Position numbers and translations under genes: made by a program. A stretch of DNA of 64,000 nucleotides from assembly GCA_047967505.1 (NCBI GenBank), contig CM106540.1; one strand, 5' to 3'. How positions within the stretch are numbered: position 1 is the first letter of the stretch; each line of letters starts with the position of its first letter. Under the pieces are notes generated by a model that was not told the origin of the DNA, ran no database searches, and was given only the letters and a program-made list of their open reading frames with translations. The DNA comes from Dipteris shenzhenensis. Taxonomy: Eukaryota > Polypodiophyta > Polypodiopsida > Gleicheniales. This document shows positions 11,418-20,866 of the stretch, piece by piece.

Positions 11418-12795
11418 CTGACCTTAGGCATTTTATTTGCAGGCCTGTTTCTTTTTCAACCATAGCTTTGAAAGCTTTGAAGTGCCCAAACACTTCACTT
11501 TTCTTTTTCATAAAATACACCCACAGTTTTCTGCTGAAGTCATCAATAAATGTGACAAAATAGTGACAGCCTCCAATAGATGCAGCTTTTGTAGTCCACA
11601 CATCAGAGTGGATTAATTCCAATGGCTTTTTACTCTCTTGAACATGCCTAGGAAAAGGTTTCCTTGCCTGTTTCCCAAATTGACAGGCTTCACAAACCTT
11701 GTGCATTTCTGCAACCTTGAATTTAGGCAATCCTGCAACAATATTTTGGGCTTGCATTGATTTAAGTCGCTGTATATTAACATGACCAATGCGTTTGTGC
11801 CAGATATCAATATCTGCAACTACACCGGTCCCATGTGCAAACATTGTTGCACTCAATTCAGGCATGTCTGCATCCAACGTAAACATCCTGCCCTTCTTCT
11901 TTCCTTTTGCTATCAAGCGACCATTATTTTTCATATCCTCAACAAAGCATCCATGAGGATTAAATCTGACCTGCAAGCCCTGCTCAACCATCTGACCAAC
12001 AGAAACCAGGTTCTTTGTGATGTTCGGAACATGAAATACATCATCTGGACAAGTATTTCTTTTTCCCATCCTGCATAGACAAAGGAATTTTGCCAATCTG
12101 CACAATAGGATGTGCAGTATCGTCACCAGTCTCCACAAATCCTGGTTTTTCCATTTTCTTGCATCCTGCATCCATTCAGCGTGACCTGTCATGTGGTTTG
12201 ACGCACCTGAATCAACATGCCACACATCATTGCTTTCTTCTACACTTGTTACAGAATTTGTCATATGCTGCACCATAAACAAATGCTCATTTCTGTCATC
12301 ACCCTGTCTACTAGAGGATGCATAATTGCCTTGCTGCAATTTTCCATTCATAATGTCATTCTGCTTTTTGTAGCAGTCCTTAGCCATATGACCCATTTTG
12401 CCACAATAGTAGCATTCAACATTGCTGTTTGCATTTTGGCCTCTCTGCCATCCACCACGGCCTCTTTGGCTCCCCCTGCCTCTAGAGTTACCACATCCCC
12501 CTGCATAGGACTGGTTTTCTTGCGTTTGCTGCATATTCTGATTTCTACCACGACCTGCAGATCGGCCTCCTCTACCTCTGCCTCTACCTCTGCTAGCATT
12601 TGAGTAGAAGACAGTTTCTTTTGAAGTTCCTGCTGAAGAAGATGCACCACCATTTCTCTGCTCTTCGGAAATTAGAAGAGCAATCAACTCCTCAAAATCA
12701 GGAAATTTTTCATGGACGGCAATGGATGTCCGGAACTGTGCATAATCCTTTCCTAGACCATTCAAGGTCACAGAGACCAAATCGTCATCATCCAC
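11278..12795 (-). pseudogene. Copia-2 gag C-terminus, protease, integrase
   Basis: The 505-codon frame carries a Gly/Arg-rich stretch (GRGRGRGGRSAGRGR), zinc knuckle CYYCGKMGHMAKDC, protease active site DSGASNHM, the pre-integrase HKRIGHVN...CEAC motif and integrase core residues in HSDVW and RSDGGGEYL. A short stretch after the protease motif (about 12100-12060) looks shifted and then restored. The frame breaks about 70 codons after RSDGGGEY, and integrase continues in the 11417-9117 frame. Confidence 0.9.
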
Positions 12796-13265
12796 TGGCG
12801 ACCCAATGGAAGCAAGTGCATGAGAAGTGCATCTGCAATTTTCTTCACTTTCATGTGGTAGTCATTTATGCTCAAATTTTCTCTCTGCACATTGTGCAAC
12901 TCCTGTTTGAGTTGCATTTTCCTGGCTTGCGTATTTGTGCTATACATTTTTGCCAAAGTATCCCATGCCTCCTTTGGCATATTTGCATCCTGAATATGCA
13001 CAATCATGGAGTCCGAAATACTGATAGACAGCCAGTACATAACTTTCCTGGCTCTCTCATGCCATCCTTTAAATGCCTGCATTTCCTGTTGACTGGGAAC
13101 ATTAGGAAGAACAGGTTCTTCTTCATTTCCTGTAATGAACTCCCAATAGCCTTTTCCCATCAAGAAATTCGTCATTCTAAACTTCCATGCCTGGAAGTTG
13201 TTCTTGTCAAGCTTTTCAGTGACAATTTGTGAAAGAGAATCAGATGCCATTACAGAGCACTGCAA
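12768..13265 (-). pseudogene. Copia-2 gag N-terminus
   Basis: It starts at the ATG at 13265 (an internal ATG at 13250, ASDSLSQIVTEKL..., is more likely the real start by family comparison). Plant Copia gag signatures: NFQAWKFRMTNFLMGKGYW, AWDTLAKMY, LSINDYHMKVKKIADAL. The frame is broken near 12810-12830, where TGCACTT is repeated around CTCA. That 11-bp duplication shifts gag out of frame with the next segment. Confidence 0.85.
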
Positions 13266-13801
13266 AATATTCTGTCACTGCAAAAAACACAGCTTTTGCC
13301 TCACACGGGCAGATCTGCAAAACTGACGAAAGTGGTATTTCATGACACAGTCACTTCCTAGTGACGATTTTGCATCAACAGGCAACAAGCATGAATCTGC
13401 AACTCCCAATGTCTCTGCGCACAGGCATACGATGCAATTTCTGCGGCAACTTTTCACCGACCTGCAGAACAGTGGTCGCACAGCAAAAATAGGGCCTTTT
13501 TTTGAGCGCCTGCAAAGAACTTCCGCCTCCAAAACGGGCCCCGAAATGACCTCGAATCAGAAAAATAAAGTCACCAAGGGCTTCGCCCTTACCTGCAGCG
13601 TATAATGCCCTCTCGCCACACCGCGAAGGGCGTCTCAATCTGAGACAGTGCACTCTTGCACTTCCAGCTGTGCTACCTGCAGAGATTTGCTCCCAAACTC
13701 GAAAAAGGAAAGCAACACTGGTCCTCTTACCAGGACACTGCGAACTTGGTTTGCTTTCTTGAGCTCCTTACCACGAACCCACGAACAAGGCTCTAATACC
13801 A
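13266..13801 (-). other. Copia-2 leader
   Basis: Untranslated leader of about 530 bp between 5' LTR and gag. Frames inside it (for example 13375-13653) show no protein signature. Confidence 0.6.
13789..13801 (-). promoter_or_regulatory. Copia-2 primer-binding site
   Basis: Minus-strand TGGTATTAGAGCC abuts the 5' LTR. It matches the initiator-Met tRNA primer site except for one C-to-T change. Confidence 0.85.
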
Positions 13802-14155
13802 TGTGAAGATTGTGGGAGAGAGGGAAGGAGTGTCACTTGCGGCTTTCTCACATGCACAATGGGGGAATACACACAAAGGTGGAGGCTGAAAATAGTTTTC
13901 CTCTTCTTAGTTGTGAAAGCCAAAAGAACTCTAGTATAAAGAAATAGAAGAACCCTATATGTGGGTCTCAAACCAAACTCAACTAACTAAGGTGGCATAC
14001 TAACTGAGCCACGAACTAGTGTAGATAAGGATAGCTGTCATCCAGCTATTATTCGTGGGCGGTGTACCAACCACATCTCCAGCTATAACAAGTCGGTGAC
14101 ATAAATGCACAACAGTCACCCTGGCATATCGCGAGTGGAGCTCGATATCTCAACA
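13802..14155 (-). repeat. Copia-2 5' LTR
   Basis: The 354-bp partner of 8564-8927. It is followed directly by the second ATAGG target copy. Confidence 0.93.
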
Positions 14156-16371
14156 ATAGGCCATGTGCGTACTGCTTCACGGCTTCTTCAGATTGCACCA
14201 CGCACATTGCGAGCAGGCATGATTAGGAGGCAGAGTCTAGAGGATAGTGAGACTGATGCTCTTTGGGCTTCGAGTGGTCGTGCACCTCGCAACGATCGAT
14301 TGTTGGATGATTCCACTAGGTCCTTCATACAACAGTTTTGGGAGGAGCATTGCAGAGCATCCCCGGTGTTCAAGAAGGCATTGTGGAAGAGGGTGTCATG
14401 CGGTGTGTACATTGAGCATGGTACATGTTTTTTGGAGTGTACCCAGACTGAGTTGTACACTCAGTTTGTAGAGGCGCACTCGGAGTTCAGGATTAGGCAA
14501 AGGTCATTTGAGCGATATAGGCCATGGTTTGTGCGATGCTCTCAGGAGCATGACACATGCTATTGTCGCTACCATGTGGATTTTGGATTGATGTATGACG
14601 TATTCCGTTCCCTTGATGGTCATAGGGGAGTGGTTCCTACTAGCCCTCGTGACTTCATTCATTCCATATTGTGTACATGAGATGGCGATGCTTTATTCCA
14701 CTCCCTTGATTGTGTGCAAGGCAGGTGTACTTTGTGTGGTGACTTTGCTAGAGTGGCACGAGTTGCACTAGATACTTGTGGCATGCAGATGGTTCATTGG
14801 TAGCAGTACAAGTATAGTACCCTGACTTTAGATGGTGGTGCACATTCGAGGAGGTTGCAGCTTGTGGGGAAGGAGACACCATGTGTTGTATTCATTGACG
14901 GTTTTCGAGGGAAGCTATACCACTACATACGCCACTTGCACACTGCGAAGTGGGAGGATCATTAGTTCCATGCATGTTTGAGGACATTTCCTATAGGGGT
15001 GGTTGTCTTAGTGGTGGACTTTGTAGAGAATTATACCTTTGCACCATAGCATGAGATCCAATCGGAGTATTATTTCTCGGAACAGGTGACGTGTGATTGA
15101 GTTAGGTTTTTTTATGGCCTCATTATATTGAATTATTTCAATAGTCATATTTTTTTTCAATGCCATATTGCAGGTTGCTATATTTGTGCACATTAGCTAT
15201 CGTCATGCATAGGCTCATGTGGATGGCATTGATAGCACCATGGACTCACGCGTCATTGTGCGAGAGTATCACTTCTACATTAGTGATGATCGATTGCATG
15301 ATGCCCATTTTGTGCAGCATTGCTTCACTTTGCATGATAGTTTCTTGAGGGATCATGGTGTCACATGGCAGCGGTGCTGGATCTGGTCAGATGGCTGTGG
15401 TGGTTAGTTCAAATCTATTAGACAGTTTTATTGGTTATGCAGATGGCACTGTGAGACAGGCATTCCGATCACATGGAACTACTTCGAGACAAGGCACGGT
15501 AAGGGAGAGCACGATGGTGCAGGTGCTTGCGTGAAGCATGCTTTGCATCGATACCAGTTGTGTCACATTCCCGATCGCTTCAAGGATGCACATGATGTGG
15601 TGCGGTGGTGCAGCTAGCACTTATCCACTAGTGCTATGTCCTCCTTTCAGTCGTGTGATGATAGGGTGGTGAGTTGGTATTTTTGGTGCATGGACATTGG
15701 GAGTCTTGATCGGTCTAGGCCTTTTGATTGTCATTCAGTGTCTGGCACTCTTGATTTCCATTCCATCAGGAGCATAGGTGAGTCTCACCCCGCGATCTTT
15801 TGTCGACGGTTTGCATGTTTTTGCTCCGCATGCATTGATGATGATTGGGGAGGGTGCTCGATACCATGGGCCGATCCATGGGCACGGCGAGTGCTTTCTC
15901 CCTTCCAGCCTTGGGAGGAGGTACATGATGATCAGGATGCGGGATTCAGTTCCTCTAGAGATTATGACCAGCTTACAGATATTTTGTGTATTGGTGATAT
16001 CTTCGCGGTCATTGCTTTGGAGGGCAATGAGGAGGGTGTGGATTATTACTTGTTGTGATGCTCTATGGTGAAGAGTGTGCTGAATGAGGATACAGTGGAT
16101 GGGCATGGGATGCACTTCAATGCTCATAGCATGATCATAGGTGGCCAGTATTTTCAGCAGATACAGAGGCATGGTCTCTATATTGAGTTCCAGGAGTACA
16201 TGGCGAATTAGGAGGCATACATGTATTCTCATCTTGTTTTTGCAATCAAGCTTACTTTGAGTCGTGTTCACACTCGCAAGGCGACGTCCACTCCAGGATG
16301 GCGCCTTGCAGTGGAGGATCACGAGAGCATACTAGCAACTATTTGCATGAGAGCCGATCCTGAGGAGTAGC
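14156..16371 (+). pseudogene. Transposase-like gene, segment 3 (DDE-like core)
   Basis: Coding signal runs to about 16371 in one frame after removing an 88-bp intron (15086-15173; CAG|GTGACG, GCAG|G). In order: a Cys/His-rich part (TCYCRYH, 14567-14587), VVDFVENY (15011-15034) followed by EIQS, YISDDRLHD, WSDGC (15384-15398), HGKGEHDGAG (about 15496-15525) and a C-terminal CFCSACI...W motif. The DFxENY / EIQS / SDGC / HGKGxxDGxG series is one I associate with eukaryotic transposase-like proteins; the superfamily name is uncertain. About nine in-frame stops occur, seven TAG and two TGA, several at positions where Gln or Arg is expected (for example 15405-15407 before FKS). It is therefore a decayed copy. 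Confidence 0.6.
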
Positions 16372-16690
16372 ACATTACATATCATAGTTTTGGGATCATC
16401 AGTTGATCAGATAGATTTTTTTTGGGTATCACTAGTTGATTACATATTTTTGTATTCGATATGTATAGGCTCACTATGTGATCGTACCATTGTAATTTTC
16501 ATGGACTCATATTTTGTATTTCACTATGATGGTTTTATACACGGTTCATACACATCATTGTATTAGATTCTATTTTATACATGATGTCCATTGTCTTCTC
16601 AATGGGATTTGTTGTTTTTGTAAAACAAAAAATTGTTTATTAGTAGTAATGTTGTAATTGTGTTTTGTGCTTTAGGACATTTTAAAAATG
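16372..16690. other. AT-rich spacer after transposase-like gene
   Basis: About 300 bp of T-rich sequence without reading frames, probably the 3' UTR or downstream region of the transposase-like gene. It runs directly into the tandem array. Confidence 0.5.
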
Positions 16691-18312
16691 TGACTAAGAA
16701 AATTCGCACACGTACTAACCAAATACGCATGTGGACTTATCTGTTGGGGATGAAACTTTGCACACCTCTTAGGCTACTCTAGACCTAGATCCACACAAGA
16801 TTTGGTCTCCAACTGATTTGGTATGTGCCACGTGGAAGGTATAATGCATACATTTTTGCAAGCACTCCCTACTAGTGACTACGTATGAAAAATGGTGCAC
16901 GTACTAACCAAATACGCATGTGGACTTATCTGTTAGGGATGAAACTTTGCATAGCTCTTAGGCTACCCTAGACTTACATCCACGCAAGATTTGGTCTCCA
17001 ACTGATTTGGTATGTGCCACGTGGAAGGTATAATGCGTACATTTTTATAATCCCTACTAGTGACTACACATGAAAAATGGTGCACGTACTAACCAAATAC
17101 GCAGGTGGACTTATCTATTGGGGATGAAACTCTGCACAGCTCTTAGCCTACCCTAGACCTACATCCATGCAAGACTTGGTCTCCAACTGATTTGGTATGT
17201 GCCACGTGGAAGGTATAATTCGTACATTTTTACAATCCCTACTAGTGACTACGTATGAAAAATGGTGCATGTACTAATTAAATACGCACCTGGACTTATC
17301 TGCTGGGGATGAAACTTCACACAACTCTTAGGCTACCCTAGACCTACATCCATGCAAGATTTGGTCTCAAACTGATTTGGTATGTGCCATGTGGAAGGTA
17401 TAATGCGTACATTTTTACAATCCCTACTAGTGACTACGTATGAAAAATGGTGCACGTACTAACCAAATACGCATGTGGATTTATCTGTTGGGGATGAAAC
17501 TCTACAAAGATCTTAGGCTACCCTAGACCTACATCCATGCAATATTTGGTCTCCAACTAATTTGGTATGTGCCATGTGGAAGGTATAATGCGTACATTTT
17601 TACAATCCCTACTAGTGACTACGTATGAAAAATGGTGCACGTACTAACCAAATATGCACGTGGACTTATCTGTTGGGGATGAAACTTCGCACGGCTCTTA
17701 GGCTACCCTAGACCTACATCCATGCAAGATTTGGTCTCCAACTGATTTGGTATGTGCCACGTGGAAGGTATAATGCGTACATTTTTATAATCCCTACTAG
17801 TGACTACGCATGAAAAATGGCGTACATACTAACCAAATATGCACGTGGACTTATCTGTTGGGGATGCAACTTTGCATGGCTCTTAGGCTACCCTAGACGT
17901 ACATCCATGCAAGATTTGGTCTCCAATTGATTTGGTATGTGCCATGTGGAAGGTATAATGCATACATTTTTGCAAGCACTCCCTACTAGTGACTACGTAT
18001 GAAAATTCGCGCACGTACTAACCAAATACGCATGTGGACTTATCTGTTGGGGATGAAACTTTGCACAGCTCTTAGGCTACCCTAGACCTACATCCATGCA
18101 AGATTTGGTCTCCAATTGATTTGGTATGTGCCACGTGGAAGGTATAATGCGTACATTTTTACAATCCCTACTAGTGACCGCATGAAAAATGGCGCACGTA
18201 CTAACCAAATACACACATGGACTTATCTGTTGGGGATGAAACTTTGCACGGCTCTCAGGCTACCCTAGACGTACATCCACGCAAGATTTGGTCTCCAACT
18301 GATTTGGTACAG
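16691..18312. repeat. 185-bp tandem array, nine copies
   Basis: Successive starts of the GTACTAACCAAATACGC word are at 16712, 16901, 17086, 17271, 17456, 17641, 17826, 18015 and 18198. Spacing is 183-189 bp, mostly exactly 185. Each unit also holds TATCTGTTGGGGATGAAAC and TTTGGTATGTGCCACGTGG (a CACGTG core in most copies). The array stops abruptly at about 18312, within sequence that looks like the 3' part of the RING-H2 gene. It is satellite-like in length, but with nine copies it is a local array. No protein is encoded. Confidence 0.93.
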
Positions 18313-18567
18313 CCTCATCTCTTGCATGAGATGGGCCAGCCTCATCCTGATGAAGAGGAGGGCATGCTGCACGAGCCACCGCTGCCATCTCTGCCTCCCT
18401 CGCCTCCTCTATGTATGCATGCCTCAGCTCCCAAAGTCATGCATCAGCGAATACTCGTGCCTCAAATCCAATGCGAGTAATCATCTCTACATGTAGAAAA
18501 TGCTGGTCTCGCCCCACCCAAGCTGCTGCTCCACCCACTGCTGCAATGATATCTGAAGCTCTGCCTC
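18313..18567 (-). pseudogene. Coding-like remnant beyond the RING-H2 stop
   Basis: On the minus strand, sequence past the TGA at 18570-18568 still looks protein-coding: a Gln/Trp-rich piece, then an Ala/Glu-rich helix-like piece (IEEAREAEMAAVARA), interrupted by TAG/TGA codons and a frame change, ending where the 185-bp array begins. Either the ancestral protein was longer and the TGA (possible CGA-to-TGA change) truncates it, or this is merely biased 3' sequence. Confidence 0.35.
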
Positions 18568-19859
18568 TCACTCAATACGGCGTGCCTCCTCTGCTCGTGC
18601 CTCATTACCTGGCATGAAATCACCATATGAGAAGCATCGTGGAACACACGCTGCAACCACTGACGTATCAGCACCCTCTTGCTGCAGCAAAGCTCTCTGT
18701 GCCTCCTCCGTGTAGTGCTCTGTCAAGACCACGTGGGCAAATGGATCAATGGCCTGACGATGACCAGGATATAGATCATCCATGCCTAGTCCTCTATATG
18801 TCGCCACATCAATGCCAGCAAAGCATACAGGGCACACTGATCGTGCCACCATGTGGTGGGTCATGCAATGGAGATGTGCGATGTGGTCGCACCCTAGTCC
18901 AAACCACCCTACGGTGTCAAAATCCTTGTGGCAAAGGATGCAACTGGTGGTAGGAAGCATGGCTATGACTGGTGCATCTATGGGTGTCCTAGTCGACACA
19001 TCTATAGGAGGAGCGGGGTACATGGCCACACTGGGGTCGATCCTATGGCGAGATGGATCACGACTAATACGTTTTTTACATTTAAATAAAAACTTCACTA
19101 ACTTAAATAATATAAAACCTACCTTAAACTCTTATTTATAGATGATTTTTAAAAATAAAATTTAAAAGTTTTCTATTTAAATAAAAAAAGCTAACATAAA
19201 AACTACTTTAATCTCTTTTTTTTAATAGATGAATTTAAAAAACAAAATTTATGTGTTTTTTACATTTAAATAAATACTTCACTAACTTAAATAATATAAA
19301 AGCTACCTTAAACTCTTGTTTTCTTTTTTTCTTAAAGATAATTTTTAAAAATAAAATTTAAACATTTTTTTATTTAAATAAAAAAAGCTAACATAAAAAC
19401 TACTTTAATCTCTCTTTTTTTTTAATAGATGAATTTAAAAAATAAAATTTATGCGTTTTTACATTTAAATAAAAACTTTACTAACTTAAATAATATAAAA
19501 CCTAACTTAAACTCTTATTTTCTTTTTTTCCTAAAGATGATTTTTTTAATAAAAAAATTAACGTTTTTTTATTTAAATAAAAAAAGCACTAATTTGAAAA
19601 TTCACATAAAAACTACTTTAATTTCTTTTTTAAAAAAGATAATTTTAAAAAATAAAATATATACATTTTGACACTTCAAATAAACACTTACGTAATTAAA
19701 ATTTTAATTAAAAAAAGGTTTTAAATGCATTTTAAATTTTGAAATATTTTATAATTAAATTACAATTCATATAAACTAAATTTTAAATAAATTCTTGCAA
19801 AAAAAAAAAGCTACATAAAAAAAACCTTACCTGGAATCTCCCGCTCCATCCATCTCCAT
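18568..19859 (-). CDS. RING-H2 zinc-finger protein, two exons
   Basis: Gene model: exon 1 19859-19831 (ATG at 19859-19857), intron 19830-19064 with GT...AG ends (CCAG|GTAAGG; TATTAG|T), exon 2 19063-18568, giving 174 residues. The splice joins MEMDGAGDS to SRDPSRHR in frame. One RING-H2 domain: C-x2-C (CILC), then CDHIAHLHC (C-x-H-x2-H-x2-C) and CPVC, all eight metal ligands present. RING-H2 proteins usually act as E3 ubiquitin ligases; no substrate domain or membrane segment is evident. The start was chosen because it alone splices into the exon 2 frame and lies about 95 bp from a TATA box. It sits at the right end of the palindrome-bounded unit, facing the transposase-like gene. It could be an element-borne accessory gene or a host gene. 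Confidence 0.6.
19064..19830 (-). repeat. AT-rich intron made of about 180-200 bp tandem units
   Basis: The RING-H2 intron is extremely AT-rich. On the plus strand the block ACATTTAAATAAA.ACTT.ACTAACTTAAATAATATAAAA begins near 19078, 19260 and 19458, each followed by a run ending in AATAGATGAATTTAAAAAA. That makes roughly three imperfect copies. Frames such as 19429-19671 (Lys/Asn/Phe-rich) are composition artefacts. Confidence 0.75.
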
Positions 19860-19904
19860 CGCTCCGTCATTGTCTGTCGCTCCCGCAATTCTGTCGATTT
19901 CGAT

Positions 19905-20597
19905 GAGGAGGAGCTCGATCGAGGTATGGAGAATGAGGGGGGTCCCTCTCTTTATATACGAAAATTTAGGGTTTCAATACCACAATCGAGGTATCGGGAT
20001 GCCACATACCTCGACCGAGGAATTGGACTTGCCATCATCCATCAGTCCAGCATAATAGCTACGAAGCCATATACCTCGATCGTGGTATTTCACATGCCAC
20101 ATACACATCGCTCCATCACACCTCGATCAAGGTATAGACATGCCACGATACCTCGATCGAGGTATTTCAGCTGCGATGTCGGATGCCAAATACCTCGATC
20201 GTGGTATTTGACATGCCACATACACATCGGTCCAGCATACCTTGATCGAGGTATGTTAGCTGCCAGCATACCTCGATCGAGGTATGTTAGCTGCCATGTT
20301 GGATGCCATATACCTCGATCGTGGTATTTGACATGCGGCCAAGTCATCAGTCCAGCACACCACGGTCAAGGTTATTGGACTTGCCATGCTACCTCGATCG
20401 AGGTATGTTATCTGCCATGTCAGATGACCTATACCTCGATCGTGTTATGTGACACGAGCGATGTCATCTATCCACGATACCTCGATCGAGGTATAGGTGG
20501 CTTGCCACGATACCTCGATCGGGGTATAGGCTCAGTTTAGTGAAAGTAAGTCTACGATCTCGATCAAGGTATTGGCTTGGTCCCCAAAAGAGGTATT
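19905..20597. repeat. Right palindrome array (about sixteen copies)
   Basis: Imperfect to perfect copies of TACCTCGATCGAGGTA recur from 19912 to 20560, with variant arms such as CGATCGTGGTA and CGATCAAGGTA. They are interleaved with words like CATGCCACATACACATCGG and TTAGCTGCCATGT that give a looser period near 120 bp. The array overlaps the RING-H2 promoter and 5' UTR. The 204-codon frame through it (19926-20540) only translates the repeat. Copia-3 landed at its outer edge in a GAGGTATT word. Confidence 0.85.
19951..19958 (-). promoter_or_regulatory. TATA box of RING-H2 gene
   Basis: Minus-strand TATATAAA followed by GAGAGGG, about 95 bp upstream of the ATG at 19859. It is embedded among palindrome repeats, which may therefore influence its expression. 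Confidence 0.6.
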
Positions 20598-20854
20598 TGT
20601 TGAGAGTTCACGCTCAACATAATGTGATCATGTGTGCATAGCACCATCACATGATCATTTGTGCATAGCACTAACCTTATAGAGTGCTATAAAGGAAAGG
20701 GTTAGATCCCCTAACCCTAACCCTAAATGGGTTTGTATATATTCTATTTTTTCAACTAAATCTAGTGTACAGTTAGTCATTTGTGGTGTGCTCTCTAGCT
20801 GTGCCCTCTCTCTTCATCTCCACTCTTCTCCTCTCCCCTCTTCATATTTTGTCA
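20598..20854 (+). repeat. Copia-3 5' LTR
   Basis: Begins TGTTGAGAGTTC and ends ATATTTTGTCA. It contains a TATAAAGG motif and a short CCCTAACCCTAACCCTAAA run, present in both LTRs and so part of the element rather than telomere. Confidence 0.94.
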
Positions 20855-20866
20855 TGGTATCAGAGC
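20855..20866 (+). promoter_or_regulatory. Copia-3 primer-binding site
   Basis: TGGTATCAGAGC immediately follows the LTR, complementary to initiator-Met tRNA. Confidence 0.92.

Larger units (their letters stand above)
8564..14155 (-). mobile_element. Copia-2: LTR retrotransposon with perfect TSD
   Basis: The element is 5592 bp with LTRs of 364 bp (8564-8927) and 354 bp (13802-14155). The length difference is a small duplication of an AACAAGTCGGTG word. A perfect 5-bp target duplication, ATAGG, lies at 8559-8563 and 14156-14160. Minus-strand gag-PR-IN-RT-RNase H order identifies Copia. Polypurine GAGGGGGAG adjoins the 3' LTR. Large coding blocks survive (766 and 505 codons) with only about three frame breaks, so this is the best preserved retroelement in the window, though still defective. 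It is inserted in the transposase-like gene. Confidence 0.95.
1490..20597. mobile_element. Putative two-gene DNA transposon with palindrome-array ends
   Basis: Inferred composite. Both edges carry arrays of the same palindrome (1490-1735 and 19905-20597). Immediately inside each array is a TATA box and an inward-facing gene: a decayed DDE-like transposase (+, 1948-16371) and a RING-H2 protein (-, 19859-18568). A 185-bp tandem array separates the gene 3' ends. Without Copia-1 and Copia-2 the unit would be about 7.6 kb. I did not find convincing terminal inverted repeats or a target-site duplication, so the true ends are unknown. An 11-bp word, CAAGACAAGGT, at 926-936 recurs inverted just right of Copia-3 but does not extend. 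The alternative is two unrelated genes amid a dispersed palindrome repeat. Confidence 0.42.

Noticed and set aside
18627-19141. Plus-strand frames opposite the RING-H2 exon
   Set aside because: Shadows; the minus strand has the zinc-ligand pattern, splice sites and TATA box.
19926-20540. 204-codon frame with YLDRGI repeats
   Set aside because: It translates the palindrome array; no independent coding evidence, and the opposite strand is open too.
19905-20597. CRISPR-like spaced repeats
   Set aside because: Plant nuclear context; repeats are short palindromes with irregular, related spacers and no cas genes.
20698-20731. CCCTAA repeats suggesting telomere
   Set aside because: Present in both LTRs of Copia-3 and only about three units; part of the LTR.
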